DNA of 64,000 nt from Streptomyces sp. SID13726 (GTDB taxonomy: Bacteria; Actinomycetota; Actinomycetes; Streptomycetales; Streptomycetaceae). The first letter of the stretch is position 1. Every line of letters starts with the position of its first letter. Shown here one piece after another: positions 36,827-44,122 of this stretch. Location: the NCBI RefSeq assembly GCF_010548375.1, contig NZ_JAAGLY010000008.1, positions 1 through 64,000 of the forward strand, written 5' to 3'. The translations under genes were made by a program, and so were the position numbers. Below the pieces are notes generated by a model. The model did not search any database. It was not told the origin of the DNA and saw only the letters and a program-made list of their open reading frames with translations.

Positions 36827-36960
36827 TCCGCTGCACCCCCTCAACGATGCCCCGACTGGAACACAATGGTCACACTTCGCGCCGTACCAGCATAGTGCGG
36901 AGAAATCTTGTGGTACCTCTTCAAGTACTGCGAATTCAGGCGCAGCCAAGGGGGACGAAC

Positions 36961-37683
36961 ATGAGTTCTCGTCGTATGACGACCATCGCTGGATCGCTGG
37001 TCACGGCATCTTTCTCGACGGTGATGATCCTTTCCTTCACCGCGAGCGCGGACGACCAGGGGCCCGCAAGCAGCAAGGGGGGAAAGGCCGTCGACGCGGC
37101 ACCGGCAGGCGTGAAGCTGACGACCACGCTGCCCGAGAAGATCTCCGTCGACAACAGCTCGCAGGAGACCGACCTCACCGCCGGCGTGAAGAATGACGGG
37201 AGCAAGGACAGCGGAAAGATCAGGCTCTTGGTCGTCGGGTTCGACGGCCTTACGGTCAAAAACGTTCAAGGCTGCTCTCCGATTGCGGAAAAGGATCTGC
37301 CGGAGGGCTCGAACAGCGGTTTTGCCTGCCCCATCGACAATCTCGCGGCCGGTCAGTCCAAGTCGTACGCCGTGGACGCGACATTCGATCTCAACAAGAC
37401 CGGAAAGATCTGTCTGCCGGTGCAGACCAGCGACGGAAAGAAGACGTTCTGGCAGCAGGGCCCGGTTCCGTTCGGTACGACGAACCCGTCGCCGAACGCC
37501 CCGGCCACCCCGCTGCTGCTGGGCACCGACAACAAGCCCGTGGCACCGGGCGGCGACGCGCTGCCCAAGACCGGTGTCCTGCGTGACCTGCTGCCGCTCG
37601 GCGCCGCCGGCGGGACGCTGATCGCGGCGGGCGTCACCGGGGTGTGGTGGACGCGGCGACGGCCGCGGCAGGCAGAGGCCTGA
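36961..37683 (+). CDS. Exported surface protein with LPKTG-type C-terminal sorting signal
   Basis: 240 residues from an ATG with AAGGGGGA upstream. A signal peptide (about 1-30, ending TASA) is followed by an Asp/Lys/Ser-rich exported domain with one Cys pair candidate (VQGCS and GFACP, plus KICLP). The end is LPKTG at about 201-205, then a hydrophobic helix and an RRRPRQ tail: a full cell-wall sorting signal. Sortase would cut between Thr and Gly. No sortase gene is in the window, and Streptomyces class E sortases usually prefer LAxTG. Divergent from the kinase gene with about 130 bases between. Confidence 0.85.
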   Translation: MSSRRMTTIAGSLVTASFSTVMILSFTASADDQGPASSKGGKAVDAAPAGVKLTTTLPEKISVDNSSQETDLTAGVKNDGSKDSGKIRLLVVGFDGLTVKNVQGCSPIAEKDLPEGSNSGFACPIDNLAAGQSKSYAVDATFDLNKTGKICLPVQTSDGKKTFWQQGPVPFGTTNPSPNAPATPLLLGTDNKPVAPGGDALPKTGVLRDLLPLGAAGGTLIAAGVTGVWWTRRRPRQAEA

Positions 37684-37716
37684 GCCACGGAGGGCCCACG
37701 GTGAGCTGAGAGAACC

Positions 37717-37755
37717 GGAGGCTTAACCTGACGGAAGCTGTCAGGTTAAGCCTCC
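37717..37755. promoter_or_regulatory. 16-bp perfect inverted repeat overlapping oxidase promoter
   Basis: GGAGGCTTAACCTGAC and its complement flank a 7-base spacer and end 3 bases before the ATG of the FAD oxidase. The inner AACCTGAC-7 nt-GTCAGGTT resembles TetR-family operators. Because it ends at the start codon, it would cover the core promoter of a leaderless mRNA. It could instead be the terminator of the upstream surface-protein gene. Confidence 0.65.
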
Positions 37756-37758
37756 AGC

Positions 37759-39081
37759 ATGGGGGCCATGAAGCACCTCCACGACCTCACCGACCTGCTC
37801 GTCCTACGTCCCGGTGACACCGGCTACGACGACGAACTCGCCGGTTTCCAGACCGGGTTCACCCAGCGCCCCGCCCTCGTGGTCGGCGCCCGCTCCGCCG
37901 AGGACGTGGTCGCGGCCGTACGTCACGCGGGCGACCGCGGGCTCGCGGTCGGCGTCCAGGCCACCGGGCACGGGCGGTCCGGCCGGACGGACGGCGGCCT
38001 CCTCATCAGCACCCGGCGCATGGACCGGGTGAGCATCGACCCGGTCGCCCGTACCGCCCGCGTCCAGGCGGGTGTCCGCTGGGTCCGGGTGGTGGAGGCC
38101 GCGGCACCGCACGGTCTCGCGCCCCTGAACGGCTCTGCGCCGGGTGTCGGTGCCGTGTCGTACACGCTCGGCGGTGGACTCGGCATCCTGGCAAGGGAGT
38201 TCGGGTACGCGGCCGACCATGTCCGCGGCCTCGACGTCGTCACCGCGGACGGCCGGCTCCGGCACGTGACCGAAGGGGACGAGCTGTACTGGGGTCTCCT
38301 CGGCGGCGGCCGTCACCTCGGTGTGGTCACCGAGCTGGAGATCGGGCTCGTCCCGGTGCGGACGCTCTACGGCGGTTCGCTCGCCCTCGACGGCCGCGAG
38401 GCCGACCCGGCGGCCGTACTGCGGACGTACGAGGAGTGGACCAGGACCGTCCCGGACACACTGACCTCGTCCCTGGCCGCCGTACCGTATCCGGACCTGC
38501 CGGCGCTGCCGCCGCACCTGCGCGGGCGGTACGTCGTCTCCGTACGGATCGCGTACACCGGCGCCGACGGCGAGCAACTGGTCGCGCCGCTCAGGGAGAT
38601 GGGCCCGGTGCTCGCGGACTCGCTGCGGGTGATGCCGTACGCCGAGAGTCACACCGTCCACAGTGACCCCGACGTCCCGCACGCCTACTACGGGGACAGC
38701 GCGGTGCTGAGCGGGCTGGACGTCGACAGGGGCGGTGAGCTGCTCGCGCGGACCGGTCCGGGGGCCGGCGCCATGGTCGTCGTACAGGTGAATCATCTGG
38801 GCGGGGCGCTGGCGCGGCCGGCGCCGAACTCGGTGCCGTACCGCGAAGGGCGTTTCCTGGTACGGCTGTTGGCGATGGGCGGGCGGGAGGCGGCCCGGGA
38901 GCTGCTGGACCCGGCGTTCGCGCTGCTCGCGCCGCGCACCCTCGGCCGCAGCGTCAACTTCGCCTTCGGGGCCGGGGATCGGACCGAGGGGCTGTACGAC
39001 GGGGAGACGCGGAAGAGGCTCGCCGAGCTGGAGTCGCGGTACGACCCGGCGAGCCTCTTCCGGAGGGGTGTCAGCGCTTGA
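37759..39081 (+). CDS. FAD-dependent oxidase, berberine-bridge (VAO/PCMH) family
   Basis: 440 residues. The N-terminal PCMH-type FAD-binding domain (about 30-205) includes QATGHGRSG, whose His is the usual 8-alpha-FAD attachment site, LGGGLGILAREFGYAADHV, and GGGRHLGVVTELE. The C-terminal BBE motif is YDPASLFR. These enzymes oxidise alcohols, sugars or natural-product intermediates; the substrate is unknown. No ribosome site precedes the ATG at 37759, and an ATG at 37768 is possible; a leaderless start is likely. The last codons overlap the 3' end of bioY (convergent, 11 bases). Confidence 0.92.
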   Translation: MGAMKHLHDLTDLLVLRPGDTGYDDELAGFQTGFTQRPALVVGARSAEDVVAAVRHAGDRGLAVGVQATGHGRSGRTDGGLLISTRRMDRVSIDPVARTARVQAGVRWVRVVEAAAPHGLAPLNGSAPGVGAVSYTLGGGLGILAREFGYAADHVRGLDVVTADGRLRHVTEGDELYWGLLGGGRHLGVVTELEIGLVPVRTLYGGSLALDGREADPAAVLRTYEEWTRTVPDTLTSSLAAVPYPDLPALPPHLRGRYVVSVRIAYTGADGEQLVAPLREMGPVLADSLRVMPYAESHTVHSDPDVPHAYYGDSAVLSGLDVDRGGELLARTGPGAGAMVVVQVNHLGGALARPAPNSVPYREGRFLVRLLAMGGREAARELLDPAFALLAPRTLGRSVNFAFGAGDRTEGLYDGETRKRLAELESRYDPASLFRRGVSA

Positions 39082-39646
39082 CGAGCTTCCAGGCGGTGGG
39101 CAGCACGCCCATCGCCAGGGCCGCCTTGAGGGCGTCGCCGATCAGGAACGGGGTGAGGCCGGCCGCGACCGCCGCGGAGAGGGACATGTCGGCGGCGTAG
39201 GCGAGGTAGGGGACGCCGACGGCGTAGATGATCGCCTCGCCGATCAGCATCGTGCCGGCCGTCCGCCACACGTTGCGGTCGGCGCCCCGGCGGGCCAGGG
39301 CGCCGACGGCGGCGGAGGCCAGGATCATGCCGAGGATGTAGCCGAAGGAGACGGAGAACCCGGCGGTGCCCTGGGCGAACCACGGGAGTCCCGCGAGGCC
39401 GGCCAGGGCGTACAGGGCGAGGGAGGCGACACCGCGGCGGGCGCCCAGGGTAGTGCCGACGAGCAGCGCGGCGAAGGTCTGGCCGGTCACCGGGACCGGG
39501 GAGCCCGGCACGGGGACGGCGATCTGGGCGGCGAGGCCGGTGAGGGCGGCGCCGCCGGCCACGAGCACGACGTCCCGGACGCGGGAGGCGGGGATCAGGT
39601 CGGCGAGGACCTGGCCGGTGCGGATGGGGGCGACGGCGGTGCTCAT
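39071..39646 (-). CDS. bioY: Biotin transporter S-component BioY
   Basis: 191 residues from the ATG at 39646 (GGAGT upstream); six hydrophobic helices. The substrate-binding S-component of an ECF-type biotin transporter. Family motifs are IPVPGSPVPVTGQTF-like (here AVPVPGSPVPVTGQTFAAL), LGARRG and FLIGDALKAALA. No BioM/BioN energising genes are adjacent, so it either uses shared ECF parts or works alone. The 3' end overlaps the convergent oxidase gene. Confidence 0.95.
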   Translation of the reverse strand: MSTAVAPIRTGQVLADLIPASRVRDVVLVAGGAALTGLAAQIAVPVPGSPVPVTGQTFAALLVGTTLGARRGVASLALYALAGLAGLPWFAQGTAGFSVSFGYILGMILASAAVGALARRGADRNVWRTAGTMLIGEAIIYAVGVPYLAYAADMSLSAAVAAGLTPFLIGDALKAALAMGVLPTAWKLVKR

Positions 39647-39902
39647 GGGGACTCCGCGGGTGTGAACGACAGGGGACACGGCGACGCTATCCCGGCGCCC
39701 TCGGGCCGATCACCGTCCACGCTCGACAAAGCCTCGAACGGCGGCTTGGTGGGCTCCGGACAAAGAGTGCGGGTTACACCGGGTTCGGCGTGACCCCTGT
39801 CACTGAGGTGAGGTGGTCCGGGATACAGGGGGCGTCAGGTGTCCCGCTGTGGGGAATCACCAATGAACCCTAGTGGTCTGGTCGGATTCACCGTTTCTGA
39901 CC

Positions 39903-39908
39903 TACCCT
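39903..39908 (+). promoter_or_regulatory. Promoter -10 element for leaderless leader ORF
   Basis: TACCCT fits the actinobacterial TANNNT -10 pattern and ends 7 bases before the leader ATG at 39916. That spacing would place the transcription start at the A of ATG, giving a leaderless mRNA. No ribosome site precedes the ATG, and no clear -35 is seen. Confidence 0.5.
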
Positions 39909-39915
39909 TCGGGAC

Positions 39916-40002
39916 ATGGTCGCCCAGTCCCGGTACTTCTCCTCGCGTCGCCATGTCGATCTGCGCCGCGTGGGCACGGCCGTGTGTCGCCGTCCGGTGT
40001 GA
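39916..40002 (+). CDS. Putative regulatory leader peptide (RRHVDLRRV type)
   Basis: A 28-codon ORF with the conserved signature SRRHVDLRRVGTAVCRRPV. It belongs to the family of actinobacterial putative leader peptides that precede sulfur-assimilation and related genes and carry a Cys after an (R)HVDLxRV core. The leader ends 64 bases before the ROK start. In the known systems, ribosome progress over the Cys codon reports cysteine supply to the downstream gene. Here that mechanism is inferred from the motif. It was below the usual ORF-calling size and was read by eye. Confidence 0.75.
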   Translation: MVAQSRYFSSRRHVDLRRVGTAVCRRPV

Positions 40003-40066
40003 GGCGGGCTCCGGCACGCCTCGCCTTCCGAGACGTGTCGGCCCCCGTTCCCGAGGACGGTCCTCC

Positions 40067-41254
40067 ATGCCCCGTACCGCGACATCACCCAGCACCGCGG
40101 CATCCTCCCTCGCCCCCACTCCCGCCTCCCGGCGCCGGACCAGCGCCAGCGTCGTCCTGCGGTCCGTCCTGGAGCACGGACCGGTGGCGCGCAGCACCAT
40201 CGCCCGGCTGACCGGACTGTCCCCGGCGTCGGTGACCGACTACTGCTCCCGGTTCACCGAACTCGGTCTGATCCGTGAGTCCGCCCTGCCCCAGCGGGCC
40301 CAGGGTGTGGGCCGACCCCATGTGCCCGTCGACCTGGACGACTCACGATTCGTCGTGGGCGGGGTCCATGTGGCCGTCCCCTATACGACGGTCGCGCTGC
40401 TCGATCTGCGCGGGCGGGTGGTGGACCGGCGGGAGCTGCGGCACGACGGCGCCGACGCGGCCGCGATCCTGACGCGGGCCGCCGACGGGCTCGCCGCCCT
40501 GCTGGCCCGCTCCCCGCGGCTGCGTGCCCTGGGGGTCGGATTCGCGGCCGGCGGCTGGGTGGACCGGGACTCCGGGACCGTCGTCGAGCACCCCCTGCTG
40601 GGCTGGTACGAGGTGCCGGTGCGGGAGTTGCTCGGCGCCCGTACCGGCCTGCCGGTCCATGTGGACGGGCACGCACGGGCGTTGGTCAACGCGGAGCGGC
40701 TGTTCGGGCGGGCCCGCGGCAGCCGGAGCGTGCTGCATCTGTTCGTCGGCAACGTGGTGGACTCGGCGTTCGCCACCCACGACGAGGTGCACCACGGGCC
40801 GCGTTCCCAGGCGGGCTCGATCGCCCATCTGCCGGTGCCGGGCGGCACCGAGCCCTGCGCGTGCGGGCGCACCGGCTGCCTCCAGGTCGAGCTGAGCGAA
40901 CGGACGTTGTGCCGACGGGCCCGGCAGGCGGGGGTCATCGAGGGCGCGAACCCGATGCATGTGGTCGCGGCGGCGGCCGGGGGCGACCCGGAGGCGGTAC
41001 GGCTGCTCGTGGAGCGGGCCGGTGCCGTCGGGCGGGCGGCCCGGCTGCTGCTGGACGTGCTGAACCCGGAGACGGTCGTGGTGACCGAGGTCGGCGTCAT
41101 GCACCGCGAGGACTGCCTGGCCGCGCTGCGCGAGGGCGTCGGGGACGAACGCGCGGCAGCCGTACTGCCGTCGGGCTTCCCGGACTCCGTCCTGGCGGTC
41201 GCGGGCGGCTCGGTGGCGCTCGACGTGCTCTACCGGGACCCACTGGCCGCGTGA
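40067..41254 (+). CDS. ROK-family transcriptional regulator
   Basis: 395 residues from the ATG at 40067 (MPRTATSPS), with GAGGAC upstream. The N-terminal winged helix-turn-helix (about 25-80; ARSTIARLTGLSPASVTDYCSRF) is followed by a ROK sugar-kinase-like fold with the zinc motif CACGRTGCLQ. It lacks the full kinase DxGxT motif, as regulators do. The longer upstream frame is rejected because it overlaps the leader peptide and has no homology. It sits directly upstream of the sulfonate operon on the same strand and both have Cys-type leaders, so I infer it regulates sulfonate or sulfur use rather than a sugar. Confidence 0.88.
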   Translation: MPRTATSPSTAASSLAPTPASRRRTSASVVLRSVLEHGPVARSTIARLTGLSPASVTDYCSRFTELGLIRESALPQRAQGVGRPHVPVDLDDSRFVVGGVHVAVPYTTVALLDLRGRVVDRRELRHDGADAAAILTRAADGLAALLARSPRLRALGVGFAAGGWVDRDSGTVVEHPLLGWYEVPVRELLGARTGLPVHVDGHARALVNAERLFGRARGSRSVLHLFVGNVVDSAFATHDEVHHGPRSQAGSIAHLPVPGGTEPCACGRTGCLQVELSERTLCRRARQAGVIEGANPMHVVAAAAGGDPEAVRLLVERAGAVGRAARLLLDVLNPETVVVTEVGVMHREDCLAALREGVGDERAAAVLPSGFPDSVLAVAGGSVALDVLYRDPLAA

Positions 41255-41345
41255 CCTCAGGCCGCCGAAGGCATGACCGCGGGCCGCGTGACCTCAGGCC
41301 GCCGACCGCGTGACCTCACGCTATTTAATTCAGAAACTCCGAATG

Positions 41346-41375
41346 TTGACAGGGCCCACGCATGACCGCGACCAT
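41346..41375 (+). promoter_or_regulatory. Promoter of the sulfonate operon (leaderless)
   Basis: An exact TTGACA -35 (41346-41351), an 18-base spacer, and a GACCAT -10 (41370-41375) ending 7 bases before the ATG at 41383. This would start transcription at the leader ATG. An AT-rich tract with ATTC/GAAT symmetry lies immediately upstream (about 41328-41344). Confidence 0.6.
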
Positions 41376-41382
41376 CCTTTCC

Positions 41383-41421
41383 ATGAGCCCTCGCCTGCAC
41401 TGTCGCGCCCTTTGTTGCTGA
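41383..41421 (+). CDS. Cys-rich leader peptide upstream of sulfonate operon
   Basis: A 12-codon ORF encoding MSPRLHCRALCC with three Cys codons, two of them adjacent before the stop. Its ATG lies at the predicted transcription start. Polycysteine leaderless short ORFs are known in mycobacteria as cysteine-responsive attenuators, and position and composition fit that model. It ends 87 bases before the binding-protein start. An in-frame upstream ATG (41362) would add 7 codons but would lie upstream of the predicted start site. Confidence 0.7.
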   Translation: MSPRLHCRALCC

Positions 41422-41436
41422 CACGTTGCCCCGTGT
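41421..41436 (+). promoter_or_regulatory. Small hairpin directly after the Cys leader
   Basis: ACACG and CGTGT form a 5-bp stem with loop TTGCCC, beginning at the last base of the leader stop codon. A stalled ribosome on the Cys codons would cover it, so it may be part of the attenuation structure. The stem is short and evidence is weak. Confidence 0.35.
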
Positions 41437-41508
41437 GACGCGCTCATTTCTCCTGCGTGAATTCATTTCCGCGTGACTTTCTCCTGCACCGATTCAGGGA
41501 GTCCTCCC

Positions 41509-42576
41509 ATGCCCTCTTCCCGCACGTCCGGCATCGACCGGCGGCTTTTCCTCACCTCGGTTCTCGGCGCCGCGGCCGGTGTCGCCGGCCTCAGCGGCTG
41601 CGCGGGCAGCAGCGCCGCCGCCGACACCGAGGACGCCCTGACCGCCCCGCTCGCGGCCAAGGTCCCGGCCGGTACCAGCCTGAAGATCTCCTCGTATTCC
41701 GGCACCCAGCAACTCCAGTTGAAACTCGGAAAGCTGGGCGAGCTACCGTTCAAGGTGACCAGCTGGGCCAATATCAGCGCCGGCCCCGATGTCATCAACG
41801 CCTTCCGCTCCGGCTCTCTCGACGTCGCCAACAACGCGGGAATCCCGCCGATCCAGGCGCACTTCCAGGGATTCGACGCGAGAATCGTCGCGATCAACAT
41901 CACCCGGAAACCGAACTATCTCTTCGCCACCAAGCCGGGCAGCGACATCCGTACGGTCGGGGACTTCAAGGGGAAGAAGCTCGCCTTCTCGCAGGGCCAG
42001 GCCCAGGGGGTCGTGCTGCTGCGGGCGCTGAAGAAGGCCGGGCTCGCCTACGACGACGTGGACCTCGTCCCGCTCACCAGCAACCAGTTCTTCACGGCCC
42101 TTCAGTCCGGCCAGGTGGACGTGGCCCCGCTCGCCAACAGCCAGGCGCCCGCCTACCTCCAGCAGTACGAGGCCAAGGGCGCCCGCGCCATCACCACCGA
42201 CGTGGTCGACCTGCTCAACCTGCTCTGGGCGCCGGCCTCCGTGCTGGGCGACCCCGCGAAGGCCGCCGCGGTCGCCGCGTACATCCCGTACTGGGCCAAG
42301 GGCCAGGTGTGGACGTACGAGAACCCCGACGCCTGGAACGAGGAGTTCTACGTCAAGACGCAGAACCTCAGCCTCGCCCAGGCGAAGGCGGTCACCGCGC
42401 TCGCCAACAAGCCGCTGTTCCCGCCGAGTTGGGACGAGGCGATCAAGTGGGAGCAGGAGACCGCGAATCTGCTCGCGGAGGGCGGCTTCGTGAAGAAGTT
42501 CGACGTCGGCGACCTCTTCGACCACCGCTTCGAGGGCATCGCGGCGAAGTCCGTGGCCGCGGAGTACCGGCGGTGA
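41509..42576 (+). CDS. Sulfonate ABC transporter substrate-binding lipoprotein (SsuA-like)
   Basis: 355 residues from an ATG with GGGAG 8 bases upstream. The N-terminus is a Tat-type lipoprotein signal (DRRLFLTS, then lipobox LSGC at about 26-29). The mature part is a type II periplasmic-binding fold of the SsuA/NMT1 family (ANISAGPDVINAFRSGSLDVAN, ATKPGSDIRTVGDFKGKKLAFSQG). It captures aliphatic sulfonates or similar organosulfur compounds for the permease next to it. First structural gene of the operon; its TGA overlaps the permease GTG in a GTGA. Confidence 0.9.
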   Translation: MPSSRTSGIDRRLFLTSVLGAAAGVAGLSGCAGSSAAADTEDALTAPLAAKVPAGTSLKISSYSGTQQLQLKLGKLGELPFKVTSWANISAGPDVINAFRSGSLDVANNAGIPPIQAHFQGFDARIVAINITRKPNYLFATKPGSDIRTVGDFKGKKLAFSQGQAQGVVLLRALKKAGLAYDDVDLVPLTSNQFFTALQSGQVDVAPLANSQAPAYLQQYEAKGARAITTDVVDLLNLLWAPASVLGDPAKAAAVAAYIPYWAKGQVWTYENPDAWNEEFYVKTQNLSLAQAKAVTALANKPLFPPSWDEAIKWEQETANLLAEGGFVKKFDVGDLFDHRFEGIAAKSVAAEYRR

Positions 42577-43421
42577 GCGCCGTGACCACGGCGGGAGCCG
42601 CCGTCGCGGTGGCCCCGGCCGAGGACGCGCCCCAGGTCCGCAGGCGCCGTCGGCTCTCCCCCGGCAAACGCCTGCCGGCGGCCCGGCTCGTCGGCCCGGT
42701 GCTCTTCCTCGCGCTGTGGGCCGCCGCCTCCGCCGCGGGTCAGCTCGACCCGGCCGCGATCCCGCCGCCGTGGACAGTGGTGCGGACCGGCGTCCATCTG
42801 TGGACCGACGGGACGCTGCCCACCGATGTGCTGACCTCGCTCCAGCGGGCCGCCTCGGGGTTCGCGATCGGCCTGGTCGCGGGTGTTCTGCTGGCCCTGG
42901 CGTCCGGGCTCAGCCGGGTCGGCGAAGCGCTGATCGACGGGACGGTGAACCTCAACCGGGCGATCCCGACCCTCGGTCTGATCCCGCTGTTCATCCTCTG
43001 GCTGGGCATCGGCGAGGCCTTCAAGGTCGCCATCATCGCGATCGTCGTCTACATCCCGATCTATCTGAACACCCATGCCGCGCTGGCCGGCATCGACCAC
43101 CGCTTCGTCGAACTCGCCGAGGTGCAGGGGCTGTCGAGGTTCGCCTTCGTACGGCAGATCGTCATCCCCGGCGCGCTGCCCGGATTCTTCGTGGGACTCC
43201 GGCTCGGCGTCACCGGCTCCTGGCTGGGCCTGGTCGTCCTGGAGCAGATCAACGCCACCAGCGGACTCGGCTACATGATGTTCCAGGCCCAGAACTACGG
43301 CCAGAGCGATGTGATCCTCGTCGGTCTCGTCGTCTACGGCGTCTTCGGCCTGGTCTCCGACAGCGCGGTCCGTCTCGTCGAACGGAGGGTGCTGTCATGG
43401 CGCCGCACACTGAGCAGCTGA
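42573..43421 (+). CDS. Sulfonate ABC transporter permease (SsuC-like)
   Basis: 282 residues from the GTG overlapping the binding-protein stop. Six transmembrane helices and the BPD-type EAA loop (HRFVELAEVQGLSRFAFVRQI ... PGALPGFFVGLRLG) mark it as the membrane subunit. NRAIPTLGLIPLFILWLGIG is characteristic of SsuC/TauC. Its 3' end overlaps the ATPase start by 25 bases. Function as sulfonate importer is inferred from family and from the two desulfonating enzymes downstream. Confidence 0.93.
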   Translation: MSAVTTAGAAVAVAPAEDAPQVRRRRRLSPGKRLPAARLVGPVLFLALWAAASAAGQLDPAAIPPPWTVVRTGVHLWTDGTLPTDVLTSLQRAASGFAIGLVAGVLLALASGLSRVGEALIDGTVNLNRAIPTLGLIPLFILWLGIGEAFKVAIIAIVVYIPIYLNTHAALAGIDHRFVELAEVQGLSRFAFVRQIVIPGALPGFFVGLRLGVTGSWLGLVVLEQINATSGLGYMMFQAQNYGQSDVILVGLVVYGVFGLVSDSAVRLVERRVLSWRRTLSS

Positions 43422-44122
43422 CCCGGCCGGCCGTCCGACTGCGGGGCCTGACCCGGTCGTTCGACGGGCGTACGGTCCTCGACGGCATCGACCTCGACAT
43501 CCCGGCCGGGCAGTTCGTGGCCCTGCTCGGGCACAGCGGCTCCGGCAAGAGCACCTTGCTGCGGGCGGTGGCGGGGTTGGACCACGAGGTCGTCGGGAGT
43601 GGTCGACTCAGCGCGCCGGAACGGGTGTCCGTGGTGTTCCAGGACTCGCGGCTGCTGCCCTGGCGGCGGGTGCTGGACAACGTGCTCCTCGGGACCGACG
43701 GGGAGGAGAGGGGGCGTCAGGCTCTCGCCGAGGTCGGGCTGAAAGGCCGTGAGCGGGCCTGGCCGAGCGAGCTGTCCGGCGGGGAGGCCCAGCGCGCCGC
43801 GCTCGCCCGCTCGCTGGTCCGCGAACCCGAACTCCTGCTGGCCGACGAGCCGTTCGGGGCCCTCGACGCCCTGACCCGCATCAGGATGCACGCGCTGCTG
43901 CGGGAGCTGTGGAAGCGCCACCAGCCGTCGGTGCTGCTCGTCACCCACGACGTGGACGAGGCGATCGTGCTCGCCGACCGCGTGCTCGTGCTCGAACAGG
44001 GCCGCATCGGCCTCGACCTGACCATCGACCGCCCGCACCCGCGCTCCTACCGGGACCCCCTGCTGGGCGAGTACCGCGAACGACTGCTGGCCGCACTCGG
44101 CGTCACGGAGGACCACGCATGA
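43397..44122 (+). CDS. Sulfonate ABC transporter ATPase (SsuB-like)
   Basis: 241 residues from an ATG with GGAGGG upstream, inside the permease 3' end. Walker A is GHSGSGKST, the Q-loop is VFQDSRLLPWRRVLDNV (the LLPW version typical of sulfonate, taurine and nitrate ATPases), signature LSGGEAQR, Walker B LLLADEPFGALD and H-loop VTHD. It energises the importer. Its stop overlaps the monooxygenase ATG (ATGA), so the genes are tightly coupled. Confidence 0.95.
   Translation: MAPHTEQLTRPAVRLRGLTRSFDGRTVLDGIDLDIPAGQFVALLGHSGSGKSTLLRAVAGLDHEVVGSGRLSAPERVSVVFQDSRLLPWRRVLDNVLLGTDGEERGRQALAEVGLKGRERAWPSELSGGEAQRAALARSLVREPELLLADEPFGALDALTRIRMHALLRELWKRHQPSVLLVTHDVDEAIVLADRVLVLEQGRIGLDLTIDRPHPRSYRDPLLGEYRERLLAALGVTEDHA

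Larger units (their letters stand above)
39647..40066. other. Intergenic region holding a leader ORF upstream of ROK gene
   Basis: 420 bases between divergent bioY and the ROK gene. Apart from the 28-codon leader ORF (39916-40002) and its promoter-like TACCCT, a short inverted repeat GTGAC/GTCAC at 39790-39803 is the only structure noticed. Confidence 0.5.

Noticed and set aside
36827..36949. ATG at 36949 as kinase start
   Set aside because: It would leave about a dozen bases before the divergent surface-protein start and no room for either promoter; the added residues show no family similarity.
39839..40066. N-terminal extension of the ROK protein
   Set aside because: It overlaps the leader peptide in another frame, lacks family similarity, and a good ribosome site precedes the ATG at 40067.
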